Shown piece by piece: positions 44,693-57,984 of a DNA stretch of 64,000 nt. The notes under the pieces were generated by a model. That model was given only the letters and a program-made list of their open reading frames with translations. It did not search any database and had not been told where the DNA came from. The position numbers were made by a program, and so were the translations under genes. Position 1 is the first letter of the stretch. The number at the start of each line of letters is the position of its first letter. Source of the stretch: Camellia lanceoleosa. Taxonomy: Eukaryota; Streptophyta; Magnoliopsida; Ericales; Theaceae. Location: contig CM045763.1 in NCBI GenBank assembly GCA_025200525.1, positions 155,936,246 through 156,000,245 of the forward strand. The letters run 5' to 3'.

Positions 44693-45770
44693 AACGCCCG
44701 CATCCCTACTTAGTTGTTCATTCTGTGGTTTATCCTAATTATGTGTCTATATGTGCATTCTATGTTTATCTATGTGTGAAATGTGTACTATGTGTTATGT
44801 GCATTCTACTCTACTCGACAGATATGTTAATTTAATAAAAAGACCTGTCTGATTCGTTAAATTGTAAGGTTACAAATTAAATAATGGACTTCATGGTTAG
44901 AGCCTAATTCACCTTAATTAGACAAAGTGGAGTTAAGGTGACTTGGGTTATAGCAAGAAAATTAATTGAAGTGATTGTAATTTGGTTTAAGTCGAAGTAA
45001 CTTAGATATTTTCTATATAGATATTTGAATTCAAGTGAAGAGAGAGAGAGAGAGAGAGATAACCTGAGGGAGAGAAAAAAAATTCAAGAGTTTTAGAGAA
45101 GAAGGAGGAGAGGAAGAGAAGACGTTTAAAGTCAATCTTCTACAATGGGGTGAGAGTCTCACACGTGCGGCCAAGGGGTTCCGCACGTATGGTTGTTTAG
45201 CAGACCCAGTTTCAGTTTTCTGCTTTATTTCTCCATCTTCCGAGCCTCTGTTGGCAAAATTTCCGCATATATTTGATGATCATATGCATGACACGGACAT
45301 TAAACAGAATAAAGACGATTAGGCCAACCAATCAATAAGTTATAACACAACTAATTAATTGCATGGTAAAGTAAACATGATATACTTGTATCTTTGTGTA
45401 GGTCAAACGCCACGTTCTAGCCACTTGTTTTGCAGAGCCAACTGTGAGTAACACTATTGTAAAGATATGTTTAACTTAAGTATCTCTTTTCTGCTTTATC
45501 TTTTCCCTGCTCTAAACATGCTTAGATTACACTTAATGAATGATGATCCTATGTTCTTACACTGTATTCGTGGCATCCTTAGCAACTGTTTACATTGTTA
45601 CAAAGATCTCTATCTGTTCAATTTTGTGGAACTTCTGTTTATTATATTGATGGCCATCACATCTGATTACCGGTCTTCATGATCACCTGTTAGGTCTTCA
45701 AGACCGCCTGAACTAGTTTGCTATGGGATGTACCACAGAAATATAGTGTTTTGCTTTGGAAAAATTATGT
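44693..45770 (+). mobile_element. Possible LTR of another Ty3/gypsy element
   Basis: It begins TGTAACGCCCGCATCCC, a common start for Tekay/Athila-type LTRs. About 1.08 kb later TGATATCAGAGC resembles the initiator tRNA-Met primer site with one change. The expected TTACA end is not clear, and no second LTR is visible. A GA microsatellite lies at 45,040-45,060. Treat as a weak call. Confidence 0.35.
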
Positions 45771-45965
45771 AATGATATCAGAGCAAATATAGTGTTTTGC
45801 TTTGAAGAAGTTAGAATACAAATGTCATCAATACATATAAAAGAAGACTAATACTTTCAATTGCATATTAACAATAAGAATTGAATATATACAAGCATAA
45901 ATAAGGACAAAAAAACAAATGAACCCATAATAAGTGGAGGTATTCAAATTTAAAAAAAAAAAAAT

Positions 45966-46193
45966 GAATAGGGATTTATTTATCTTCTTACTTAGCACGA
46001 GCACAAGTAGCACAAAGAAGACACTCATAGACCAAACTCTAGGATTGAAATTTTGGTGTCTCACAAGGAGGTGTTCGATAATTTCAGACCCCAATGCTCT
46101 CACAACTGGTTTCACAATGTACTTAATGAAAACTTCCTTCGCGGAACTGGCTTGAGCTTCCAAGTTGAAGGGGGAGAATACTCTGGCCTATAT
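45966..46193. repeat. Unidentified ~220-bp direct repeat, copy 2
   Basis: Partner of 44,133-44,358, truncated after GGCCTATAT by the LTR of element D. Confidence 0.6.
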
Positions 46194-48295
46194 TGTAACG
46201 CCCTCAAAATAAAGCCATAACTCATACATTCATGATACAAGAAAATGACAATATATTCCATACATCAGAGTGTTTAATACAAAGGTATTACATGTTGACA
46301 ACAAAAGTAAATGCCCTATGGGCTTACAACTTTCCAAGTCAACACTTGGGTTCAACAAAAGAAGAGTTCTAACTCTTTATACAAAATAAGCCCTTGGCTT
46401 GATTTACATGTAATACGAAAAGATTACACGAAAAGATCTTCCAGCCTCTAAGCCTCCCAAGCTACGTCCTTGGAGGTGACATATCACCTGAACCTGAAAA
46501 TGATGTCCCATATAGGGTGAGCCAACGCCCAGTAGAGATATCCTAAACATAATATGAGCAATGACTAAAACATTAGCATTTGATAAATATTCAACTCATA
46601 TAAACCAACGTGCATCCTCTTCATAAGCAATCCATAATCATAGATACATGTATATATATGATTTCCATTCTTTTCCATTCCACAATCCAAACCAAATCAT
46701 AGTTATGGTTTTCTGTTCATCCAGACAGTATACAATGAGACAACAACTCATATCAACAATACTTCAATTTCAAATGAGATTACAACTCATGTCATTAACA
46801 CTTTACGTTATGCAAACGAAATAAGGATTTCAGGACTTTCACCCTGGACACTCCGGCCAACTTAGTTATCACTGGAGCCCATCCCCTATCTGCTCCCAAA
46901 CATCCGGCTTAGGAGTACATCCCCTATCTCCTCCTAAACTGTGGAGTACATCCCCTATCTCCTCCCAAACAACATACATATACAATGTATTAAACACTTA
47001 TCATATACAATGATCAAGCAAAGCACATATTCAATGTGTCATTCCATCCGTCATATTCAATGACATATTTAATTGATTAGTTTTAATTCGCCTAGTCATC
47101 ATGCAGTATCTACAACAATCAAGACTATCCTCCACCGATAGCCCAAAGCAATTATTTCTAAGCAGATAATAAATGCATCAAACAGATAAATTGTCAACAC
47201 TTTCAAAGGTGAGTGATTAATCATTCCAACTCCACCATTCATTCTCTTAACTTCTCAATTTCATTATCTCACAATAAGTGTCATTAATTACACTACTGAC
47301 CCAATTAAACCCAACTAAGGTAATTTCCTTTTTTCTCAATATTGACCCAAAGGTCCAAATTTCAACAATAAACATCAATAGTCTCATTTGAGGCCCAAAA
47401 TACACATGTATGGGTCTAAGAACAAAACCCCTCTTTATACATTTTGAAACCCTTACACCCAAAATTTCCCAACTTCAACATTTAATCAAAAAGACCACAT
47501 GCTTATGTCAAAGACTATAAATATGAGTAGTTATCCCTACCTCAAAATTTGGAGCTCAAAGGAGAAGAAGAACAAAACTCAAGATGCTCCGATCACCAAC
47601 TTTTTCGGATCAAAATGGAGACCACGCCAAGCTCCACATTTTTTACAAAGGGATTAGGGTGGAAGATCACTAGAGCTAGATGATTTCGAAGAGAGAAGTT
47701 GTATTCTAGAAAGAGAAGCTCTCAAATGAGGGCTTTGAAAAGTAAGAGAGAGAGAGAGAAAGTAGAAAAAGTGATTTAAAATAACACAGCTGCGATGTGA
47801 TATATGCATAGTCTGCTCGAGCGGAGAATAGGACGCTCGAGCGTAAGACACAAAAACTTAACCCGCTCGAGCGCCAAGGTACAAAAACAGCACACTACCC
47901 GCTCGAGTGTAGATTACACTCCTCCAGTACTTTTACAGACCTCGAATATCCGCTCGAGCGCAAAGATACCCACTCGAGCGCAAACCCATTCGAGCGTAAG
48001 GAACTTCGCTCGAGCCTGAAAAACACACTTGCAGTATTTTTGGAGACGCACAAAATACTGAAAGGATGCAAATTCCGCTCGAGTGCAACAAGGCCCGCTC
48101 GAGCGGATCATCGAAAATCTGGGCAACAAGATTAGAGACCAAAGCTCAACCAACCTATTTGAAACACGCCCAAGACATTACTAAACTCAATTTCAAAGAG
48201 TTAAAGGACAGAAATGCAACACAGACACCAACCATCATCCATGGAACCGAGTCCGGGATACAATAAACAATGAGAGGAAAACCGAGATTGCTATA
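46194..48295 (-). repeat. 3' LTR of element D (about 2.1 kb)
   Basis: Begins TGTAACGCCC on the plus strand and ends near CTATA just before the polypurine tract. It contains ten versions of the palindrome CGCTCGAGCG at 47,814-48,105. Confidence 0.75.
47814..48105. promoter_or_regulatory. Array of CGCTCGAGCG palindromes in the D LTR
   Basis: Ten exact or one- to two-mismatch copies of the decamer palindrome within 292 bp, irregularly spaced. Such clustering in an LTR suggests a protein-binding array; this is inference. Confidence 0.5.
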
Positions 48296-48296
48296 A

Positions 48297-48310
48297 CCTC
48301 CCCCCTTTAA
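48297..48310 (-). other. Polypurine tract of element D
   Basis: Plus-strand CCTCCCCCCTTTAA reads as a purine run on the minus strand, directly before the 3' LTR. Confidence 0.75.
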
Positions 48311-48675
48311 AGAATTTCGTCCCCGAAATTAGATACAAGTTTCAAAATTATGATTTCTCAATTCCCAACAATATTACAATTCAATATTCAACAACTTGAT
48401 CAAGATGTAATTCACAATATATGTTACAATATGCATTTCTTTGAAATCTAATAACTTCCAATATACATGGTTCACAATTTCATAACATATTCACTGTTAA
48501 TGATATACTTGCATTTCTATAACACATTCAACATATACCATGTTAAATTAAACTTCCATTTTCAAGGCATATTCAATAATACTTCCATAAACCAAAACAT
48601 ATACAATGTTTTACAACTTAAGAGATATTCAATGTTCTTAAAGTTTATCAATACAACAAAATTCCCAATACATGG

Positions 48676-51131
48676 TTAAACATTAACAAACAAGTCCGGA
48701 AACTTCTCACAGACATCCAACTCATGTTCCGAAGTGGTTTCCTCAACCCCGTGATGTTTCCACAAAACTTTTACCAAGGGAATGGTCTTGCCTCACAAGA
48801 CTTGATCCCACTTATCCAAGAGCCGCACCGGTCTCTCCTCATACGAGGCATCCTCATCAACCTCTAAGTTGGTCAAATCCAATACATGCGATGGATCCGG
48901 CTCGTGCTTCCAGAGCATACTAACATGAAACACGTCATGCACCCTAGACAATTGCGGCGGTAAAGCTAAATGGTAAGCAACCTCGCCAATCCTCTCAAGG
49001 ATCTCGAAAGGGCCAATAAACGAAGGGGACAACTTCCCACTCTTCCCAAACCTCATCAAACCCTGCCTAGGTGATATTTTCAGAAAGACGTGATCACCCA
49101 CCTCAAATGCCAAAGGCCTCCTCCTACGGTTGGCATAACTCTTTTGACGACTCTGGGCTGTAACAAGTCTCTTACGGATAAGCTCAAGTTTCTCCATCGT
49201 CTCCCGAACCAACTCCGGGCCCAACAAAAGTGCATCACCCACCTCGGCTCAACAAACTGGAGACCTACACGGTCGGCCATACAAGGCCTCAAATGGTGCC
49301 ATACCAATACTTGATTGGAAACTATTGTTGTAGGCAAACTCCACCAAGGGCAAGTGCCTCTCCCACGACCCACTAAAGTCAAGGACACAACCTCGAAGCA
49401 TATCTTCAAGGATCTGAATAGTACGCTCGGACCGCCCGTCAGTCTGAGGATGATAAGTCGTGCTAAAGGTCAACCTAGTGTCCAAGGCAGTCTGCAAACT
49501 CTACCACAATCTAGCAGTAAAACGTGGATCTCTATCTGAGACGATTGACACTGGGACCCCGTGTAACCTCATTATGTCCCGAACATACAAGTTGGCAAGA
49601 TGATCTACCGAATCTCTCATGCGCATAGGAATGAAGTGCACCGACTTAGTCAACCGGTCTACAACCACCCAAATAGCACCACTACCCTATTGAGTCCTCG
49701 GAAGACCTACAACGAAGTCCATCGTGACATGCTTCCACTTCCACTCGGCAATAGGCAAGGGTTGTAACAAACCCGCTGGCCTCTGATGTTCGGCCTTCAC
49801 TTGCTGACAAGTAAGGCACTTAGATACAAAAACTGCCACATCTTTCTTCGTACCCCACCACCAAAATTGGCGACCCAAATTACGATACATCTTAGTGCCT
49901 CCCGGATGCACCACAAGGCGTGAGTAGTAAAACTCTCGGAGTACTTCCTCTCGGTAAGACTCTTGCACAAACAAACGGTCTCGGTACCTCACACTCAAGT
50001 TAGGATACACAGTCAAACCCTTCTCACCCTTTCCACTGAAGATCTTCTCCCGGAGGGATTCTACCTCAAGGTCACCTCTCTGTGCCTCTAACACTCGATT
50101 CAAAAGAGTAGGCTACGGAACTACAGAAATCAAGACCGTAGACTCCATAGATTCACCCAGAAGCAAATCAAACTCGCCAAGTGCACCCAATATTTCCCAC
50201 TCCCGGATGGCTATACAAGCTACATCACTAATGGATTTCCTACTAAGGGCATCGGCCACAACATTGGCCTTCCCTGGATGATAGTGCAACTCGAAGTCGT
50301 AATTCTCAATAAACTCCATCCACCTCCTCTGCCTTAAGTTCAAGTCTTTCTGTGTAAACAGGTACTTCAGACTCTTATGATCCGAGAACATCTCGAATCT
50401 CTCACCATAAAGGTAGTGCCTCCAAATCTTCAAGGCAAAAATCATAGCAGCCAACTCTAGGTCATGTTTAGGGTAATTCCACTAGTGTATTTTCAACTGC
50501 CGCGAGCCATAGGCTACCACTTTCCCCTCTTGCATCAACACACAACCCAAACCTTCTCGTGAAGCATCACAATACACCGCATAACCCAAAACTCTCTTCG
50601 AAATAATCAACACTCGAGTGGTGGTAAGTCTAACTTTCAACTCTTGGAACGGCTTTTCACAAGTCTCACTGCACACAAACTTGATTCCTTTTCGCGTCAA
50701 TCTAGTCAATAGCGAAGCTAGCCTGGAGAAATCCTTCACAAACCGGCGGTAATACCTAGCTAATCCCAGAAAACTAGGGATCTCAAAAACACTCTTAGGC
50801 TGTGCCCAGTCCTGCACTGCCTCTATCTTGGATGTATCAACAGACACCCCTTTCCTGGAGACTACATGGCCGAAGAACTTAATCTCACTTAGCTAGAACT
50901 CACACTTCCTAAACTTAGCATACAGTTTATGGGCCGTAAGCAACTCCAGCACCACTCTCAAGTGTTCCTCGTGCTCCTCCTCAGAAGGTGAATAAATCAG
51001 AATGTCGTCCATGAAGACGACCACAAAGCGATTTAAGAACACTCGAAAGATCTGGTTCATAAAGTCCATTAACACTGCCGGTGCATTGGTGAGCCCAAAA
51101 GGCATCACAAGAAACTCATAATGGCCATATG
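48676..51131 (-). pseudogene. pol: pol of element D: RT (partial), RNase H, integrase, chromodomain
   Basis: A single reading frame of about 818 codons has seven stops: 50,893; 50,482; 50,113; 49,687; 49,501; 49,249; 48,793. Order: reverse transcriptase from [13 protein letters not shown] through the FMDDIL catalytic motif; RNase H with [17 protein letters not shown] and [15 protein letters not shown]; integrase zinc finger (C-x2-C in KCLTCQQVK); integrase core with [16 protein letters not shown] and a Glu in TDGRSERT; then the chromodomain-type tail. Several stops are explained by C-to-T changes (Trp, Gln or Arg codons). The first zinc-finger His appears as Tyr (EFYYSRLVVHPG). There are no frameshifts, so loss of function is by point mutation. 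Confidence 0.9.
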
Positions 51132-54100
51132 TGGACGTCCTGAACGTCCCAGGGGGCCTTGCTACCACAGTTCGGACTCAAATTGTCACGATTCTTAATC
51201 TGATCTCGCAAAGTGCAATGCGATATTGATAAATCACCAAAGAGTCCAAATCCGGCAAATCGTTTTGGAAAACAGATTTTTAGAAAGGAGTGCCAAACAT
51301 GGACTGCTTTGCCAGATACAGAGTCGCCACCTAAATATTTTATTTAGGGAGGGGAATTTAGGAAACCCTGACTCATTGCCTAAGGCCACGTGTCGGTCAT
51401 CACCAAAGTTGCCTCGGCTCGGGAACTTGGGTATGATTGGGGAAGGTCAGCTATGAGCACCCCCGCTCGCCCGATCAAAGATCGGCCACTACTAAACATG
51501 ATATCTCGTTTTTGAAAACACATGCGTTCTTATTCCGGTTAATTAGCTAGACTTACTATGTGATGCGCGCAGCAAAAGAAGTATAGACTAGATCGCCTAA
51601 TTTGGAACAAAGCATTGCATATCCGTTTGTTTGGAAAATAGTTTGAAGTTTGCTACTCGTAAGTAGGCTAAATCGAGGATTTCAATGAATTGTTCCAATT
51701 CAAGTAATCCAACCTTTACCCACAGGCATTCAGGCAGTTATATCAACTAAGCAGATAGTCTCACGGCAAGCATGCTATCATGGCAACATTCACATACATG
51801 CAAGATGCTAAAGCACAAACACTCACAGTGTACTCCGAGTCAAGACAAGAAACTAGTTAGTAATCATGCATGATCCTAGTTCATGTTAGCAATGGCTAAT
51901 GCAACACATGCGGAATGCAATTAGAATAGGCTCGACTAATCTAAAATGACATATGAGATGCGACAATTCGATACACGTATTTAACTTGGAATTGAAATAC
52001 AATGCAGTTAGTATGATGCACCGAGCTCGGTGCATGCAATACAGATGAGTGATGCAAACATACACAGCATAAGGTATACTAAATCAAATATGCCCTAAAT
52101 CTAACCATCGTAAGCGATTAAATAAAACGGAGAAAGAAATGGGGTTTGGAAGACAAGCATCACACACACGCACGCTTATTACATAATTGTGCCCTCTCAA
52201 GGGACCAAAAGAATAATACAAATTAACTAACAAATAAGCTAATTAATTATTACACAACACTTAACTAATTAAATGAATTAATTAAGCTAAGAAAGCAGTA
52301 AAGAGGCCTCGGGAAGAGGAATGAATGCATGCATGCTCGGCTCTGCTCGGAAATCCATCGCCATGCTACATGTTGCCTCTGTTTGCACTGTTCTACACCT
52401 TTGAGAACTGTGAAAATCCTTGGGATGCCTCTGAACTACTCCCTGATCACTGTGGGATGTCACCGACCAAGAGGTGAGGCCACCGGCCAAAGGGAACTGG
52501 TGATCGACCATGTGTGGGGATCTCGGCCAACAATGCATAGCCGGCCGACATTGAAGATGGTCGACCGACCATCTCTTCCTGCAGAATACTATTTTTGCTG
52601 CAACAGAGGACAGACAGAGCATGGCAATGCATTTTCAAGGCAATGTGTGCACCACCACCCTCCTTATCATGTTTAAGACTCAAAGGAGTATGGTTTTCGA
52701 CCCTTGGGTCATCAATCACGCATTTCAATGCGTGATGGCCAAAGGAGCCGATTGTGCAATTCAATATGGAATGAAATGCACACAAAACACATAAAGGGGC
52801 CCTGACCTCTATCATGGTTGATCAAGAGGCAAGGGATGCAAACATGCAAGCAAGACTAATGCAACATGAGCATGTTAAGGACAATGCCATTCAAGGCTAA
52901 TGGTAACAAGCATGCCAAATGCAATGCAACCTGAACAAGCATGCAAACATGCAAGGCATGTGACAACATTGAAGCTTGTAACAACATGTGAGGCAAACAT
53001 GTAACAACATGTTGAGCAACTTAACAAGAGATGCATGCCAAATGGAACACCACTTAAACATGCAACAACATGTTAATAGGCCATGTATGTAACCACATGC
53101 AAGGCAAGCAAGCAACAACATGCAAAGGAATGGACTTAAACCAATATGGGCAACTCTCAAATAGACCAAAATCAGTGGCCAAAATGCTAAGGGAATGAAG
53201 ACAAATGCACATACAAACATGCATGTCAAATCGGCCTAACACTTAAGCATAAAAGGGCAACTTTTAAGGACACTTAAAAGAGACAAACATGGGTAATTGA
53301 TAGACACGTTAAGCTTTGAAATTATGCAAAGGATGATGCCAAATCAACCAAATAATCATGAGCATAGCATGCATGAGGCTTAAAGCCTAAGACTAGCAAA
53401 GGGACTTATACCAAAACTACACAAAACAAAGAGCATATGGCAAGCATGACCCAAAACAGTCCTAAATCATGGCAAAGTGAGCTTAAAACATGCAATGACC
53501 AAAGCCAAGACAAGCTAAATCAAAGGGGCAAAATCATGGGGCTTGCAAGGCCATCAAAGAGGTGTTACACTACACCTAATACAACCAAACATGGCATGAT
53601 TTAAGCAACCAAAAATAGAGTGATGGCATGCTAAAATGAGCCTAAAAACCCACTTAGATGGCATCTAAATGACCTAAGCATAGTGGCACACATAATGGCA
53701 CATTCAAGGGGCATAAGACACTAACTCTTCAAGGCATTGAAAGGAGCCATAAGTGCAAGCATGTGGGCATGGAACATGGACTGAAAAACCATAACTAATG
53801 ATGCCAAATCACTGAAATAGCCCAAGTAAAGCATGCTAGAGAATTGGACAGTTAAAGCTAACAAGCAAGATTGCATGGTGGCTATACAAAACAATGCAAG
53901 CATGACCAAAACAATGAAAACCAGAGCTTAAGCATGCTACAACAAGGCTAAAAGCTTCATGGAGTTGATCCAGAATCATTCTAAAAAGACATGTTACAAC
54001 ATGATGCATGTTAAGGCAAATCATGGGATACAAGACAAGTATACAAAGCATGCATGGCATGTCTAAACCAACTCAAAAAACAGGTGTACCATGGCAAAAC

Positions 54101-55225
54101 AAAGCCTAATACATACTGAAATGAAGCTAAAACAAGCTAAGCACACATGCTACCACATAAGCCATTTATGCAAGCATTAAAGACAACATGGAGAGGGGAT
54201 GACCCTCTCCTAGTTAAGACACCAAGACCACCTCTCTGCCACTGAAAATCCTCTGGATTTCAGTGGTAGAGAGGTCATGCAAGGTTAAGAACAATGGCCA
54301 AAATGGATGGCCTTAAACAAGGCCTTGGAGAGGGGAGACAACCCCAAACCTCAAAGTGACCTTAAACAAAGTTCTAAAGAACACAAAATCAAAACTTTTA
54401 TCAGTTATAGTCGAAGCTTAAAACAATAAGGAAATAGGTCTAAAAGCCTAAGCAAGAAAGGGGCATCTAAAGCAAAGATGCTCACCCTTGTAGAACCTCT
54501 TCAAGAAGAAAGCTTCAGAAGGTTTCTCTGATCAAAAACAACTCAAGAACCCTAACAACAACCCTCTAGTGCCTCAACAGCTCAAGGATGGCGTAATGCT
54601 AGGTGTTCAAGTGCAAAAGTAAGACAAAAACTCACTTTAAGGCACAAAATAGGATCAAATAAGGGATTATAGATACAAAACTATATCTCACTCTCTAACC
54701 TTAATTTTTAGAAGCCCTGAGAAGGGAGAAGGACCTCCCCTCTTATAGAAATCAAATTTCTTAGCTTCATGGAGAAGCTAGACCAAAGGACAAATCCCTC
54801 CATACACGTGTATGGAGGGGGGCAATTGTGCATGCCAGCTGTTCCAGCTGGCACTAAATATCTGCATAAAGCAGATGAACAGGGTTCGGCCAGCAAAAAT
54901 GGTCGATCGACCAACACAAGCGGCCGACAAAATCTGATGCCGACCGGCCAATACATTTGGCCGGTGGAAAGATAACATGTCCAATGGCCCCAGGCCATGG
55001 CCGGTGGGTTGAGGGGATGTCTGACAAGCCACCCTCTTCCCTTAAAATCCAAAAACACAAGTGTTCGGTCCAACCAAGCACAAAACAGTCAAGTTGAGAG
55101 ATCCTAAGGCAAAGCGCGCAGCCGAGTCCTTCGGAAACTCAAAACGAACACGAGCATGGATGATCATCGAGTGTGCAAACAATGACGTCCAAGTCTTGAG
55201 AACGATCAAAAATGGGGTGTCTACA
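51132..55225 (-). repeat. 3' LTR of copy C (4,094 bp)
   Basis: On the minus strand it begins TGTAGACACC and ends GGACGTCCA. It keeps the CATG-rich body, the ATCACGCAT stem-loop (52,715-52,736), two CCGGCC/CCGACC motif clusters (52,460-52,570 and 54,880-55,010) and the CACGTG palindrome. It is clearly diverged from the A/B LTRs. Confidence 0.88.
54797..54818. promoter_or_regulatory. CACGTG palindrome, C 3' LTR
   Basis: Exactly the same 22-bp perfect palindrome as in A and B, followed on the minus strand by a TATAAGAGG box near 54,740. Confidence 0.72.
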
Positions 55226-55229
55226 GTTG

Positions 55230-55238
55230 CTCCTCTTT
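55230..55238 (-). other. Polypurine tract of copy C
   Basis: Minus-strand AAAGAGGAG four bases before the 3' LTR, matching copy B. Confidence 0.8.
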
Positions 55239-56079
55239 GACAGAACTCAAAAGTCATAACAATGATGGAAGTGAATGTCAAAGCCTAGAGACGACCCATT
55301 TTTGACAAGGCCAAAGACTTTAGACAAAGCATACAAGCTACAGATAAAGATATGCGCCTGAAGGTAGGGGCAAAATACAAAAACAATGCACAAAGCCGAG
55401 CATAACTTATGATCATGCAAAGAAAGTTGTAACGAAGCATAATATGCAACAATTTTAAGCTAGCAGAAACCAAACTACATTACAATGCAGAAAGGAAGTA
55501 AGAGAATTATACAATTCTCGCTACGTCTCACATGGAGAATACAATACCTATCTGGTTCGTCTGGTCGCGCCGGCTTCAAATGAACCGTACATACAATATC
55601 CTGCCTGTCCGGTTCGTCTGGTTGCGCCAGCTTCAAATGAACCGTACAGACAATATCGTGCCTGCGAAAAAAACTTAACAGGTACAATATTGTTAGAAAC
55701 ATGCATAACAATGAAAATTAAAACTGCGTGACAACGCGTGTGAGGTATGCATAACAATGCAACCTAAGGGTGACGCATGACAATGCGGAATGGATGCAAA
55801 GCAATGCAACCTAAGTGTGACAAATAACAATGCGAAATGGATGCAAAACAATGCATCCTAAGTGTGACGCATAACAATGCGGGATGCGATACAATGCACT
55901 AACAAGTGCAGATAAGGGTGCGCAAAATAGCGCGAGCAATGCAAAATGGTATGCAATATTTATGAAACAATGCAAATGATATGCAATGCATTTGAAATGA
56001 TCAAACCACAAGCAGTACAAAACCACACAAATATCATGAAGGGATGGAGATGCGAGATCAAACTCCGTCTACCATAGAA

Positions 56080-56760
56080 AAGGTGCCGATACCCTCAAAC
56101 CACAATCCCCTTAGTGGAATAGGTGCGTACACATGCAGAACTATGTGTTTGTAGACAGAACACACAATACAGGTAATGGGTGGCATGACATAAGTGAGGA
56201 ATGATCCGCTGAGGAAAGATCGTGATCCTAAATGCTGGATGCAGCAAACTACAATACAATGCAATGGATGCAATGGATGAAGTGGATAAGGCTCGCGGTC
56301 GAAACATATTTTGCCTAAGAAAGGCATGGACAAAAACAAACCACGTCTAACATGGGAATGGTGCCGTCGCCCTCAAACCACAATCCATTTAGTGGAATAG
56401 GCGCGTACACAAAATCTCATAACCATGTTTTAATGCGAAGAGTATGAGCACATACCTGACCAAGCTCAAGATGGAAAGGCGCAAGCAATACAATGGAGGT
56501 ACAGTAAATTCATGCAAACTACAATGCAATGAATGCAATGAATGGAGTGAAAAAGGCACACGGCCAAACCATACCTTGCCTAGGAAAGGCATGGACACAA
56601 ACAAACCACGTCTAACACAGAAATGGTGCTGTCACCCTCAAACCACAATTCCCTCAGTGGAATAGGCGCGTACACAAAATCTCATAACCATGCTTTGACG
56701 TGAAAAGTATGGGCACATACCAGACCAAGCTCAACATGGAAAGGCGCAAGCCATAGATGG
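56080..56760. repeat. Three ~265-280-bp tandem units (copy C)
   Basis: CCTCAAACCACAATCC recurs at about 56,095, 56,374 and 56,637. The units are homologous to the two 248-bp units of copy B. The stretch 55,240-56,080 is repeat-poor internal sequence with no gene, apart from a short duplicated CCGGTTCGTCTGGT segment at 55,550-55,660. Confidence 0.75.
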
Positions 56761-57254
56761 ATAATGCAGTAAATGCATGCAATGTATGCTATGTACGATG
56801 CAATGTACATACTAGATGATGTAGTAGTTAGAAAGTGAAGGTACCTTACAGGGGCAGTTGGCAATGACCTAACTTAGCGATGTCTTACTTCATGCTAATG
56901 TGGGGAACTTCCCCTTTTTCTTGATTGAACCGCAAGTACCCTGACCATGGTCGCAGCTTTCCCTATTCTCTAACAGGGTGACAGACTAGGTTGGTTCAGT
57001 ATCCAGAATTGAGGTGCACACCTGCTACCTCAACCTATGGGGCTTACATACAGATTTCAAGTCTAGGATACACCCTTGGGTATTTAAACCAAACTTTAGT
57101 CTCGAAAATCCCGAACCTTTGCATTCTAGGCATGAGCCATTCGAACTCTAGTTTCCACCGTCTCAGTTGATCTCCTAGAAACTCACTGCAAACACAGGCA
57201 GGTGGCTATACCAGACAACCGGAAGTCGTTCGGGCATGACAAACACCAAAGGAA

Positions 57255-57440
57255 TTACACCTTTAGAGGATTTAAGGTCTCCTAGATCGGGCAGATCTAA
57301 GGTCTCCTAGACCGGGGGATTTAAGGTCTCCCAGACCGGGCGGATTTAAGGTCTCCCAGACCGGTGGATTTAAGGTCTCCCAGACCGAGAGGAATGCACA
57401 AGACAGTGCGAAGTAGGTGCAGGATTTAAGGTCTCCTAGA
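57255..57440. repeat. Array of GGTCT-CCY-AGACC dyads (copy C)
   Basis: Seven copies of GATTTAAGGTCTCCYAGACC at about 28-31-bp spacing. GGTCT and AGACC form inverted arms. A and B have isolated copies of the same dyad. Confidence 0.75.
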
Positions 57441-57589
57441 CTGGAAGATGCATAAAATAGTGCGATGGCAACAGGGTGCGCAAGACAACGCTATGCACAT
57501 AACGGTCTTGAATACGTCTAAGCATAAACGCGCGAGTGTAGAAAAGGGTGCGCGAGAAAGCGCGATGCAATGCACTAACAAGTGCAGGT

Positions 57590-57965
57590 AAGGTGCACAA
57601 GATAGCGCGATAAAATGCATGCAAAATGCAAATAAGGGTTACAGTGCAAAATAGCGCAATAAAATGCATGCAAAATGCAAGTAGGGTGCACAAAACAGTG
57701 CGATGAGTAGAACAACGCGATAAAATGCATGCAAAATGCAAGTAAGGTGCACAAAATAGTGCGATGCGCAGAACAGCGCGATAAAATGCATGCAAAATGA
57801 AAGTAAGGTGCACAAAACAGTGCGATGTGCAGAACAGCGCGATAAAATGCATGCAAAATGCAAGTAAGGTGCACAAAACAGTGCGATGCGAAGAACAGCG
57901 CGATAAAATGCATTTTATATGCAAGTAAGGTGCACGAAACAATGCGATGCACAGAATAGCGCAAT
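57590..57965. repeat. 61-bp tandem array (copy C)
   Basis: AAAATGCATG recurs at 57,661, 57,722, 57,783, 57,844 and 57,905, an exact 61-bp period. Units contain GCGCAGAACAGCGCG-like and TGCATGCA dyads. Confidence 0.88.
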
Positions 57966-57984
57966 AAAATGCATTTTCTATGCA

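Larger units (their letters stand above)
46194..51131 (-). mobile_element. Truncated Tekay-like Ty3/gypsy chromovirus (element D)
   Basis: Contains a 3' LTR, polypurine tract and the C-terminal two thirds of pol on the minus strand. Copy C is inserted at 51,132 within reverse transcriptase, so gag, protease and the 5' LTR should lie right of the window. The chromodomain-type end (PVRLLDKWDQVL...IPLVKVLWKHHGVEE) is typical of the Tekay/Del lineage. Confidence 0.88.
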
